Source: Oscheius tipulae
Lineage: Eukaryota; Nematoda; Chromadorea; Rhabditida; Rhabditidae
Length of the DNA: 64,000 bases
Direction: 5' to 3'
Assembly (NCBI GenBank): GCA_037178975.1
Contig: JASJZH010000003.1
Coordinates: forward strand, 4,836,001 to 4,900,000
Every line of letters starts with the position of its first letter. Position 1 is the first letter of the stretch. A model generated the notes under the pieces. The model was given only the letters and a program-made list of their open reading frames with translations. It was not told the DNA's origin and made no database searches. A program made the position numbers and the translations under genes. Positions 21,401-31,600 of this stretch are shown in pieces.

Positions 21401-22230
21401 ACCGTCCTGGTGAGCCATCGTGTACTTTTCCTGACTCTTTCCAAACAGTCCGCCCTCGGACATCTTGGCAAAGACTCCTCCCGTCCACTTTTTCGCTCCG
21501 ATGACTCCGGTCACAAGAGAATTTCCAGACAAGGTGACGGAGATTCCCTCCATACAGGCTCCGTACTCATTATGTCTTTCTGTTCTCGGCAGATTCTTTT
21601 GCATACAGGTCGAGATCATTGCTGAAGTATGCGAAATTAAATAAAAGGGGATAGAACTTACATCGGAAGGTTAGGTCGGAGTTGAGTTCGTAGCAGGATC
21701 CTTGCGCATAGGCACTCGTATTGTGAAATCGGATCAAAGGGGCACATACCTGAAAAGACATTAGTTTGAGAGAGAATGATACCAACCACAGCAGATCCAT
21801 TGATCCTGCCCTGCGACGAGACCGAAGCTCCGAGAAGTTCACCGTCTTTTCCCAGCGGATGGATCTGCTTGCCCATCACATTGGTCATTTCGGGTGACTT
21901 GGAATACGCTGACACGTCTTCATATTCCGCTCTGATCTGAGAACAAGCTCCTTGTCCAGATCTGACAGTCGACAACGGGCATGAGAACAAGGCTCCTGCT
22001 CGATGTGTACCCATTTGTCCGGACTCCGCCTTCGGCGCACCAACTAATATTCTAAAAGTATGTGTGGAGAACAAAGTATCGAAGCCTTACAACGCTGTCT
22101 CTCCATTGAAATGTTGAGCTACGGAATATCCGAAATACGTATTGTTTAGGCCTAATTTGTAGATGGGACTGTAGACGTCTAAATTGAAAGAGACGACGCC
22201 ATAAAGCAGTAGAAGCAGACGCCACAGCAT
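18473..22230 (-). CDS. integrin alpha subunit
   Basis: This is a single-pass cell-adhesion receptor subunit that pairs with integrin beta to bind extracellular matrix. The ATG at 22230 gives a signal peptide (MLWRLLLLLYGVVS), then the beta-propeller start FNLDVYSPIYKLGLNNTYFG and LVGAPKAESGQMG. FG-GAP repeats with calcium loops include LDINNDGFDDLVVGAP, IDGDRAGYQDFAIGAPY and ADLDGNGYPDIVVGA. The thigh/calf region has cysteine pairs such as CGDDQVCQTDL, and a basic furin-like cleavage site RRMKRDVEEEEE precedes the light chain. A transmembrane helix (IILGAVFAGLLILLFIVFIL) is followed by WKCGFFKRNKP, the conserved GFFKR tail, ending HEAEEWM. The propeller segment EYGACMEGISVTLSGN resembles the FGSCQQG region of laminin-binding alphas (alpha3/6/7, C. 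elegans ina-1) more than RGD-binding alphas (pat-2). The subclass is a judgement by eye, so no symbol is given. Length is about 1,100 residues. Confidence 0.92.
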
Positions 22231-24264
22231 ATTGTACTACCTCCGACACATTAAAACTGAAAAGAGTCTATTTTGAGCGAAGAGTAAGAAGGAAGGGTCA
22301 CGAAGATGAGTCAGTGGCGCCGCTCCGGCAATGTAACACCTATGAATAAGGTCAGACTTACAGTAGCAAATAGTTTGTTTCAATTTGGAACGAAACGAGT
22401 CAAGAGACAGCTAGCTTGTGCCTTGAGATAAGAGAAAGAGTGAGTCAGGACGGTGGGGGAGCCAAATATTTTGGTAGATGAGTCAGAAAAAAAGAGACAC
22501 GGAGAGTCCATTGACCTTCGGATAGATGAGGTAATTAAGATATCAATCAGGGTCAGGCTGGTGTGAAACTGTTGAAAGTGTCTCAGAGTTTACGCTCAAG
22601 TGACCGTTGCATTTTGTAACGGAGAGGAGGTCGCCGACTAAAAGAAGAGTCATAAATTTTCGTTCCGATTCCTGAACTTCGCGCAGAGGGTGGCCGACCC
22701 GTCCGAGGGAAATTGAATGATGCGCTAGCTAAGCGGCCATCAAACGGCCCAAATGGCCAATGTGAATTATCGCCAGATTTTATTATGACGTTTTTTGGTT
22801 GAAGAAGAGACGGAAAAGGACAAGAGAGAAGGCGCAGCTGTCCAGACTGAATTGAAAGAGCGGGAAATGGGGCGCGAACTGTCGAATTTCAAATTCAGAT
22901 TTATCTCTGACTGAACTAATCCTAACTAAGAGCTCAAAAAATTAGTGCTCACAACACTAGATGAGACTAGAAGGAGTTCAGAAGTCTAAAAACTACCAAG
23001 GGCTGGAGATGTAATAGATTGTAAACTTAATCGAATGTGTGTTGTGACCACTGACTCATTTTTCTCGAAATCATTATTATTGTTTTGAGACAAAAAGTGT
23101 TCATAATTGCCGACGGAGTGACCATCTCGCGCAACTTGTCATCGCGGTTACAGATCGGCCGGCGAGGAAAGAAAATCGATTGCGGTGAACATCTGCATCT
23201 CTCTGCCAGCCATGATACATACCATTAGGGCAGCGCTTACTGTTTACCAAACGCGTCGCGATGGCCGCGACGCGACCCTTTTTCGGCTAACAGCCCGGGT
23301 CACTCTCTGCATTTACTTAGTTACGAAGCAGACATCTTAAAAAATGTTCTGAGACACGTTACGCTAAAAAGTACGGCGAGAAATAGCTTATGCAAAGAAA
23401 GAGCAGACGTCTGTCACCCTTTCCCCTGTGAACCACTTATTGACAAAAACGCGGGAACTGGGGGACGCAAAAATTCCGAATTAGGCGGAACAGAAGTAGT
23501 TAATTAAGGGTCGGAGATGTGTTCGGAGCTGGTTCGAGAGAGGGTCTGAGTGCCGGTGGCCGAGACCCATTGTTTGCCCAAACGTGTAGTAGCTCGGACG
23601 GGCAGCAGCTTGTGGGTTCAAGCATGTATCGTGAGGGGTCAATAGGTGCCAGCAATCTGTTCCGGACAATGGCTGATTGCGGGAATAGAACGGCAGAAGA
23701 AGACATTCATCACAGAGGATTCAAGCTGCTGCCGGACATTAACTGACCATTCTCTTGAAAGAGACCGACTGAACAATCGAACCTCTCCCTATGAGTACCA
23801 TGAACATCTTACTCCTCAGATTGTCACAAAGTCTGTTCATCCGGAAGGAAGCTGTTTTTATCCTTAGGCGGATTAGGTGTCCTCATCAATCCGTGTACAT
23901 CCTCGCGTCAGTGGATTCATCAAACGGGTGTCCTTCATCGTTACAAAGTACTCATTGAAACAATTTGCTTCTGTCGAGAGATTATGTCTTGACAAACAGC
24001 CTTTCTGACAAGCTAAAATATGAAACGAACAATAAACATTGAACAAACAATTTAGAACAGAATATGAAGTAGCTCCTTTTGAGTACCTGGAAGATCAAGA
24101 GAAAGGAGTTTGTAGCGGACAAAAACCTTGAATATGGGTTGCCTATGACATAAGGTGTAGTTCATTTAGCATCAAAAATTCTCCTACTTTGTCGTTCCCA
24201 TTTCCTCAATATCGCCCTCTCTCACGCAAGAGGATGTTCGGATCGGACTCTCGTCTCGTGGGGC
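22231..24264. other. divergent intergenic region, integrin alpha / CNG channel
   Basis: Two kilobases hold no supportable gene. Short open frames at 23500-23870 overlap on both strands without family signal. This is the likely shared promoter space for two divergent genes. It contains a perfect 9-bp inverted repeat at 23252-23274 and, at its right end, an X-box-like site. I see no transposon ends. Confidence 0.5.
23252..23274. repeat. GC-rich perfect hairpin
   Basis: CGCGTCGCG at 23252-23260 and its exact reverse complement CGCGACGCG at 23266-23274 are separated by the five bases ATGGC. The all-G/C-rich stem with CpG dinucleotides stands out from its surroundings. It could be a protein-binding palindrome or an RNA stem; function is unknown. 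Confidence 0.8.
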
Positions 24265-24278
24265 GTCTCCAGAGCAAC
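24265..24278 (+). promoter_or_regulatory. X-box-like site before CNG channel
   Basis: GTCTCCAGAGCAAC matches the nematode X-box pattern except for G in place of T in the central AT. It shares the half-site AGCAAC with the TMEM17 and BBS5 X-boxes. It lies 93 bp before the channel ATG, which is the normal distance for DAF-19 targets. Confidence 0.5.
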
Positions 24279-24371
24279 CGCTTGCTGCCCATCTTCCTCC
24301 CCCGCTCCAGCTCTCTCTCTACTTTTTTGCACACCAAGGTATAATTACTCTACTGGTATGTCCCAGTCGGC

Positions 24372-27300
24372 ATGAGCCAACCGCCAAATGGAACTGTTAA
24401 CGGAGCTGGACCACCTGTGGAACCTCATATCCGGGAGATCCCGTCCCAGCATGGACGCTCGTTCATCAAAATGGTAAGTCGGAAGATTTGTGTGTGATGT
24501 TGAGTAATTGGCCGGTCTGTTAGACAAAACAACAACTAGGAAATGAAAGAAAGATGGAGTGTTTTGAGGCTTCAGCTATTCTTTTTATTGAGAGCAACGG
24601 AACATTTCCTGCCTACAAGCAAGAGCTATTTCGTGACTGTCAGAAGTCGAGGACTCCTCTTTGAGTCGATCCTTGGCAGGAGGAATAGACTGATCTTTTC
24701 GGTCTCTTGAAGCAGACAGTGTTCTCCAAAAGAAAAAGTCTAATCGGTCCTAGAAGACTAAAAGATCCTTCTCACGGATTGAGGTCATTATCTCTTCCCC
24801 CAATCGGTTTATTCCACTTCCATTATAGAATTAGATTTTGGATAAATATCATCATCTGTCCATTTGACTCTTTCTCAGTCCTTCGAGTGTGAAATTGGTC
24901 ATTCAAACGAACATACATTTGTCGATATTTTTTCGAAGAAAGATTCAGCTTCTCCGGAAGGTCAATCGTGTCTCGGACGCGAACTACACGGCGGACACCG
25001 CCGTCCCAGGGACAACACTGGAGCAGCAGCCGAAAGATGGAGTCAATCTCACCGGACCGGGAACAGCCATCACTTCGGGAGCTTCTCAAGAAACTACTCA
25101 GATGGAAAAGACTAGTATGGTTATGGGTAAAAGGGTGTAGACCGTACTTATAGGTAGATTGGCTCGGTTCAAAAAGTTCCGAAAAGAGTACGTCTTCGAC
25201 CCGTCCCTTGACTCGTACTACTATTGGACCATGTTGGTAAGAGACAAGACTTCGAACAGATTGGAGGAATATTTTCAGGTCTCTGTTGCATATATTTATA
25301 ACCTGACAGTGGTCATCGCTCGTCAAGTCTTCGCCGATTTGATCGGACCCATCGGTCAATATCAGTGCTGGCAAAAAAACGCGACCCATCTCGACAGTCC
25401 ACCCGTTTCTTGTGATTCCGATCCCGAAATCAGAAAGGATATGCTCAAGATGCCTTACATGGAATACGACAGTGACTACGGGTGGAGTGAGTACTATTGG
25501 CTCAGAATTGGCTGGCTCTTTTTCGACTTCATCATGGACATGGTCTATTTGGCCGATTTCTGGGTCAGAAGACATACGGGTACTGATTGCTTGATATTCT
25601 CACAAGTATGAGTATAGGTTTCTTGGAGCAAGGTCTTCTGGTCCGCGACGTCCAGAAAATAACCAAATTGTACAAACAAAGCAGGCAGTACAGACTGGAT
25701 GTTTTGTCGATCATTCCTTTGGATTACATTTTCGGATGGCCTCTTCCCTGGATCCCATTTCTTCCGATCATGCGATTGAATAGGTTGCTAAGGGTAAACA
25801 GGATCACTGATTGCATGGAGAGGACCGAAACGAGGTGGGTCTCAGCACCTCAAGAAAACCTCAAATATTTTTTTAGAAGCAGCATCCCGAACGCGTTTCG
25901 CGTGATGTGTGTCGTCTGCTACATCATTGTGATCATTCACTGGAACGCTTGTTTTTATTTTTGGATTTCGGAGGCTATCGGACTCGGATCCGACGGCTGG
26001 GTCTACGGCAATCTCAACAAACAAAGTCTACCAGAGTTTTTTCAAATATGAACGGAAGGACATTCCACTTTCCAGAGGAGTCTACGACACTCTACTCCGT
26101 CGTTACATCTACAGTTTCTATTGGTCCACCTTGATTTTGACCACGATTGGTGAAGTTCCTGGTCCTGTCCGGAACATTGAATTTCTCTTCGTAACTCTCG
26201 ATCTCATGTGTGGAGTCTTGATTTTCGCTACCATCGTCGGTAATGTCGGCAGTATGATCTCTAACATGAGTGCCGCCCGAACCGAATTCCAAAATAAAAT
26301 GGACGGCATCAAACAGTACATGGAGTTGAGAAAAGTCAGCAAGCAGGTAGTTCTTTTTCCTCTCAAACAAACAGACAGTTTCTTTTAGTTAGAAGCTAGA
26401 GTAATTAAATGGTTCGACTATCTCTGGGCCAATAAACAGTCTCTCTCTGACCAGCAAGTTCTCAAGGTTAATACCGTTTTCATGAAATACACAGAAAGTA
26501 TTAGGTGTTACCAGACAAACTTCAAGCAGAAATAGCCATGCAGGTCCATTTTGAAACACTGAGGAAAGTCAGAATTTTCCAAGATTGCGAGGCTGGATTG
26601 TTGGCCGAGATGGTGCTCAAACTGCAGCTACAGGTTAGCTTTGGCTTTGAATCTTGTGATTCTTTTTCTAGGTCTTCTCTCCCGGAGATTACATCTGTCG
26701 AAAGGGGGATATCGGTCGAGAAATGTACATTGTCAAAAGAGGAAAACTCCAAGTCTGCGGAGAGGATGATGGTCACGGAAACGTCCCTGTTTTCGCCACT
26801 TTGGCAGAAGGAGCCGTTTTTGGAGAACTCAGTATTTTGAACATTGCCGGTTCGTGTTAACGGCTGGAGAGCTTCTATATAACCACTTTCAGGAAGTAAG
26901 AATGGAAACAGGCGCTCGGCAAATGTGCGCTCAGTCGGGTATACAGATCTCTTTGTTCTGAATAAGAATGATCTTCACAATGTTCTGAGAGAGTATCCAG
27001 AGGCCAAGAAAATGCTTCTGGCAAAGGTTTGGTCATTAGATGACTCTGTGAAATTGTATGTCTAGGGAAGAGAGATGTTGAAGAAAGATGGTCTGATTGA
27101 CGAAAATGCTCCAGAGGAACAGAAGACGGCCGAGGAGCTGGCTGAGATTTTAAACAGCCAAGTCAGAGCTCTTCAGACGAGGTTGGTTCTTAGCAAGCCC
27201 GAGTTTTACTTCAAATCACCTTCCACTGGCTGACTAGATCTTTTCGAATATGTGATTTAAAAAAAAGTTGCACCAACCGGGAGTTGAACCCGGGTCTGTA

Positions 27301-27715
27301 CCGTGGGAGGGTACAATGATACCGCTACACCATTGGTGCTGAAAGATCTCACTTCTCTCCCAAAAGAGGAAAGAGCCTGCTCCCCATCGATTTTCGTCTC
27401 TGTTAGAGGGAGAGAGGGCGGGCTTTTTGATAAGAGTTTCATTCAGTTAGAGTCTGAGTTTCTAGAAGAACAATGAAACTATTTTATAAAAATTATTTTA
27501 GGATGGCCCGTCTCATTGCCGAACACACAAGTACTGAGACAAAGCTCACCCAGAGGATAGAACACCTCGAAGGAAAGCTGGTCAAGTGAGTCTGCCGTTT
27601 CACTCCAGATCCAAAATAGATTGGGCTGACATGAGACAAAAATCAATTCAGATATCGAACTCTAGCTCGACGACAGAAAAGTCTCCACGCGACACGTTCC
27701 GTTGATCTAGGATGA
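24372..27715 (+). CDS. cyclic-nucleotide-gated cation channel, CNGA-like
   Basis: This is a cGMP/cAMP-gated non-selective cation channel of the plasma membrane, typically in sensory cilia. Exon 1 (24372-24474) encodes [15 protein letters not shown] up to SFIKM and joins [20 protein letters not shown] after a 475-bp intron. The S1 region is [14 protein letters not shown]. Further segments include [19 protein letters not shown] (S2), [16 protein letters not shown] (S3) and [14 protein letters not shown] (S4-like). The pore reads [20 protein letters not shown], and S6 is [20 protein letters not shown]. The glutamate in TIGE marks the alpha (CNGA/TAX-4) class, since CNGB subunits usually have glycine there. 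The C-linker and cyclic-nucleotide-binding domain follow ([30 protein letters not shown]), then a C-terminal coiled coil (RIEHLEGKL). The end is TGA 27713-27715. Length is about 680-720 residues. A tRNA gene lies antisense within the penultimate intron. Which nematode CNG paralogue it is cannot be decided by eye. Confidence 0.92.
27269..27339 (-). tRNA. tRNA-Gly (CCC anticodon)
   Basis: The 71-base minus-strand sequence folds as a complete tRNA. The acceptor GCACCAA pairs with TTGGTGC (discriminator A). The D arm contains the A-box-like TGGTGTAGCGGTATC. The anticodon stem GTACC/GGTAC closes loop CTCCCAC with anticodon CCC, reading GGG. The T arm is CCGGGTTCAACTCCCGG with a perfect stem. There is no intron and no encoded CCA. 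It sits antisense in an intron of the CNG channel gene (between exons ending near 27181 and starting near 27503). Confidence 0.95.
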
Positions 27716-28633
27716 TGGGGTTTCTACATAGTGCCTGACAAGACAAACGCTCACAATCAGTTGTTCGAGAAGTAAATGCATAAAGACTTCTAAATAGTTT
27801 TGTTTTATAAGTTGTTCTCGGTGTAAAAAGCTGTCAACATATAGAACTTTGTTAAAACAAGTTTGGCTGATGTTCCGTTGGAATTCGTGACAGGTAGATG
27901 ATATTTCAGTCAAGCTACCATGACCGGAGCAACGTTCTCCTAAAGATGCATCTCCCGAAGTGACTTGACTTACAAAGAGTAATTGCTATCACAAAGTAAC
28001 TGACAGATTGGCAATTAGGGCTTTAAATACACACACACACACAGACGGCATTTAAACTTCATGGGTTGTTGGTTTGGAGCTGTAAACCGCAAAGTAAGTG
28101 CTGCAATCGAGGGCTGAAAAGTGCAGTTTGTTTATTGGCCTCATGGTGAGGCCGCGTATCTTTCAAATACGTGTTTCTCGAAAAAATTTTAATTGTGACT
28201 TCTTTTGCTATTGGCAGGTTTCAACAGTCCAGATTGAGCTGCATTGCCCGTTTTTACTTATACGATTTGGTTAGGTGTGTGTCCGCGCTCAAAGTTGGCT
28301 ACTTTCGAGATTTTGACACTACACAGGTCAGCGAGAAAGAATGTCTGAGAAATCGGGTCTCGGTTGAAAATTGGACATAGTGATAGATCTGAACCTGAAA
28401 TTCTCATTTCCTCCTCTACAATGTTCCAATGGAAAGTCCCTCGCCCTACAACAGTACTCAAGTATTTACCACCTAGCCCAAAGGGAGTGGCGGCTCCCCA
28501 AGAGCTCGCTCTCTCCAGTCTTCTCTCGCACGTGTTTGTCGCCGCTGGCCTGCTGTCAATCCGCCGTCAATCTGGCTCACGATCCGACCGAAGGAGTCCG
28601 GCCTGCAGACGACTGTGGACAACACGAAGAGAC
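27716..28633. other. spacer between CNG channel and Kunitz-lustrin B
   Basis: No gene is supported. It holds a (CA)n microsatellite at about 28028-28045. Open frames from 28364 run into the next gene's first exon but lack an upstream signal, and the true start there is taken as the signal-peptide ATG at 28634. The region presumably carries the CNG channel 3' UTR and the promoter of the next gene. Confidence 0.5.
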
Positions 28634-31600
28634 ATGGGCCCTCCCTTGCTTCTCCTTCTGATGTCTGTTGCTACAGCCGTATCTTCGAGTTGCGTTGATC
28701 GTCCTTGTGCTCATTGTCCGCATATGTTTTCTGAGGGAGATATCTGTGGAACGTCTCTTCTTCTACCTTATCTGTACTGCGAGCCAGTTAGCAAGTGCTC
28801 TATTTCTCTATCTGTAAGGAAACTCCGTTTCAGACTAGTGAAGGAGAGTCCGAACGAGTACCTGAGCTGTGATGATGGCCAGTTAGTTCTTCAAAAATGT
28901 CCCATGGGAGCCATTTTCGCTCCTGGCCAGGGCTGTACTGATCCGACCATGCATCTTCACATGCACGGTCTCCAAGTATCCGGAAGTGGCCGAGTAGTTT
29001 TGTAGTTGATCTTCAGTTACAGTAGATTTAGGTCGGCGATCTTTGCCAATACAATACGGACTGTTTGAGCGTAAGGATAGATACGTCTTGCTTACCTAAA
29101 TGCTTCAGGGAATGTACTGTTCTGGAGGCGTCTGCATCTGCTTGAGTACCTACATTCTGCGAGAATCGTACTGCTACGAAAGTAAGTTCTTACGCTTATT
29201 ATCAACACATTTTCCAGAAATCAATCCAAACCAGCCCGGATGTACTTATGATGTTCAGTGTGAGGCCGTCTGGCCTGGAGCAAAATGCTCGATGGACTCG
29301 TCAGTTGGAACATGTCGTTGTCCTGAAGAGACTCATGTCGCTCGAGAAACTAGAGACGGCTGGGTTTGTATCTCGCTTCGAGATATCGGAGGAGGAGGAT
29401 CGGCTCCTCTGTATTTCACCTGTCCTTTACCAGAAGGGGCTGGATTCAAAATTGCCCTCAATGATCCCAATCCCGCAATGGCATCTTTCCCCGTAGGATG
29501 TACAGTTGGCTCATCGGCTTCGGTAGAGCCGGTAGCTGGTCTTTATGGAGGCGGTGGGTGTTCTTGGCCAACTACCGGAGAATACCTTGGCGATATCTAC
29601 GACTGTATCCACACGAGTCCTCATGTGAGACCATCCCAATGTTTCTAATTATAATCTTTAGGTGAAACTGGCCGAAAAGTTTCCCGGCAGTTCTTACGCG
29701 CAATCAGCTGACGGAGTCTGTTGTCCAAGTCGCGGTAAATACTTCTAGAAATCTTATTTGGTGTTTCAGCTCTTGCATGTATCCAGCCGCAAGCCACAGG
29801 ACCGACACCAACAGAGCCCCGATGGTGGTACAATGCTGTTACTGGTACGTCTTTCTCTTGATAAAACTTCATTCTAACATATTTTCGGTACCTGCCAACA
29901 GTTCATGTGGGATCCTACAGGTTAGTCATGTCTCTTTCATACAGCTCTCTGATCCGGATTAACTAGAACCCTTATGTAAATTTTTTTTAAACATCAGATC
30001 AGGGGGTTGTGATCTCTGAAGAAAACCAATTCATAATTCTACTATATAGCATCGGATGCCAAGTATCACTCCGCCAACAATTTTAAGACAATACGACACT
30101 GTGAATCTTATTGCCGAGATAGTAAGAACTTTCCAATTTTTTTAATCAGAAGACAATGTCCAGCCTGTCAACGTGGCTCTCCTCAATACACTTCGGAAGC
30201 AAGTGTTTTGGCCGAGAGACCCTTGACTAGTTGCGGTACTTCCATTGGATGTGCCAACGATTTTCTGTGCACATCGGTTGGAAGTCAGCATTTGTGCTGT
30301 CCTTCGCCAGCCATCATTTGTTCTTCCAAAGGCGGTCGACCAATGGACATTGTTCCAAGGAATCATGTCTACCACAGTGGATTCCTTGTCTCCACTGGCA
30401 GAGAAAGCATTCGGTTCGTGAAACTATTACTCCTCATCATTCCCTTTGAGATTCTATTACGATCCGGTCAGTGGACGATGCAAAGACTTCATTTACAAAG
30501 GATCCGGAGGCAACTTCAACAATTTCCTTTCGAAGAACGAGTGCGAGATGTACTGTGAGAAACTGCAATGTGAAAGAGGCTCTCCGCTTCGAGTCGGAGA
30601 AAATGCTCAGCGATGTCAGTCCAATGCCCAATGTCCGTCTTCTCACGAATGTAAAGCTGACCATGGAGTCTGTTGTCCCAGAAAACGTAAGAGGATGCAA
30701 AACTATTGATATCCTTGATTCAGAGACAATCTGTGCACAGCCCTTGCGCGTTGGAGATTGCACCGAAAACGTAAAAAGATACTACTACAACGCAAAGACG
30801 CGTCAATGTCAAATGTTCGAATATACCGGCTGTCAGGGAAACGACAACAATTTTGATTCAATCATCGACTGCCAAGTATTCTGCAAAAACTCACTGCGTA
30901 CGTTTCTTTTAAGTTACTAAACTTTATCATTACAGCCGAGCCGAAGTGTATACAGGGACAGGCCTACAAAGACCAGTTTGGAAACTTTGTCTCTTGTCAA
31001 AATGGTCAAGGGTGTCCAGCTAACTTTGACTGCTACTTTGACGGGAATCAGTGGGGGTGTTGCCCTGTGAAAGGTTTGCTATGAGATAACACAAAATAAG
31101 AGCTTTTCAGCACACACGTGCAGTCTGAACTCGGATAGTGGAGTCCAGTGTGGAGCCGGTTCTACCTTCAAGTTCTTTTACAATGGAGCGACTCAGAACT
31201 GTGACAGTTTTCTTGTGAGTGTGACAGATTGTTATAGCTTAATTTACAGCTTTCAGTATAATGGCTGCGACGGAAACAGCAACAACTTTGCCAATAGGGA
31301 GTCTTGCGAACAGTATTGTTCAGTCGGCGGTGGGTATACACGCTAGCTATCATCGATAGTTTAGGTTGTCCAAATGGTGGTACACCTCTTCGCGATCATC
31401 AAGGAATGATGAAAATTTGTGGCGGCCAATCGGGAGAATGTCCTGAGACCCATGAGTGTACTCCTGTCGTGGCCGGCAGTTCTACCGTCAATAGATGTTG
31501 CCCGACCAGAGGTACCTCATTCTCTCGATCCAAAACAGATAATTTAGCCTATCTCTGTGGTCTGCCTCCTCAACAGGGAAGTCAGTGTGCTACCCAGCCC

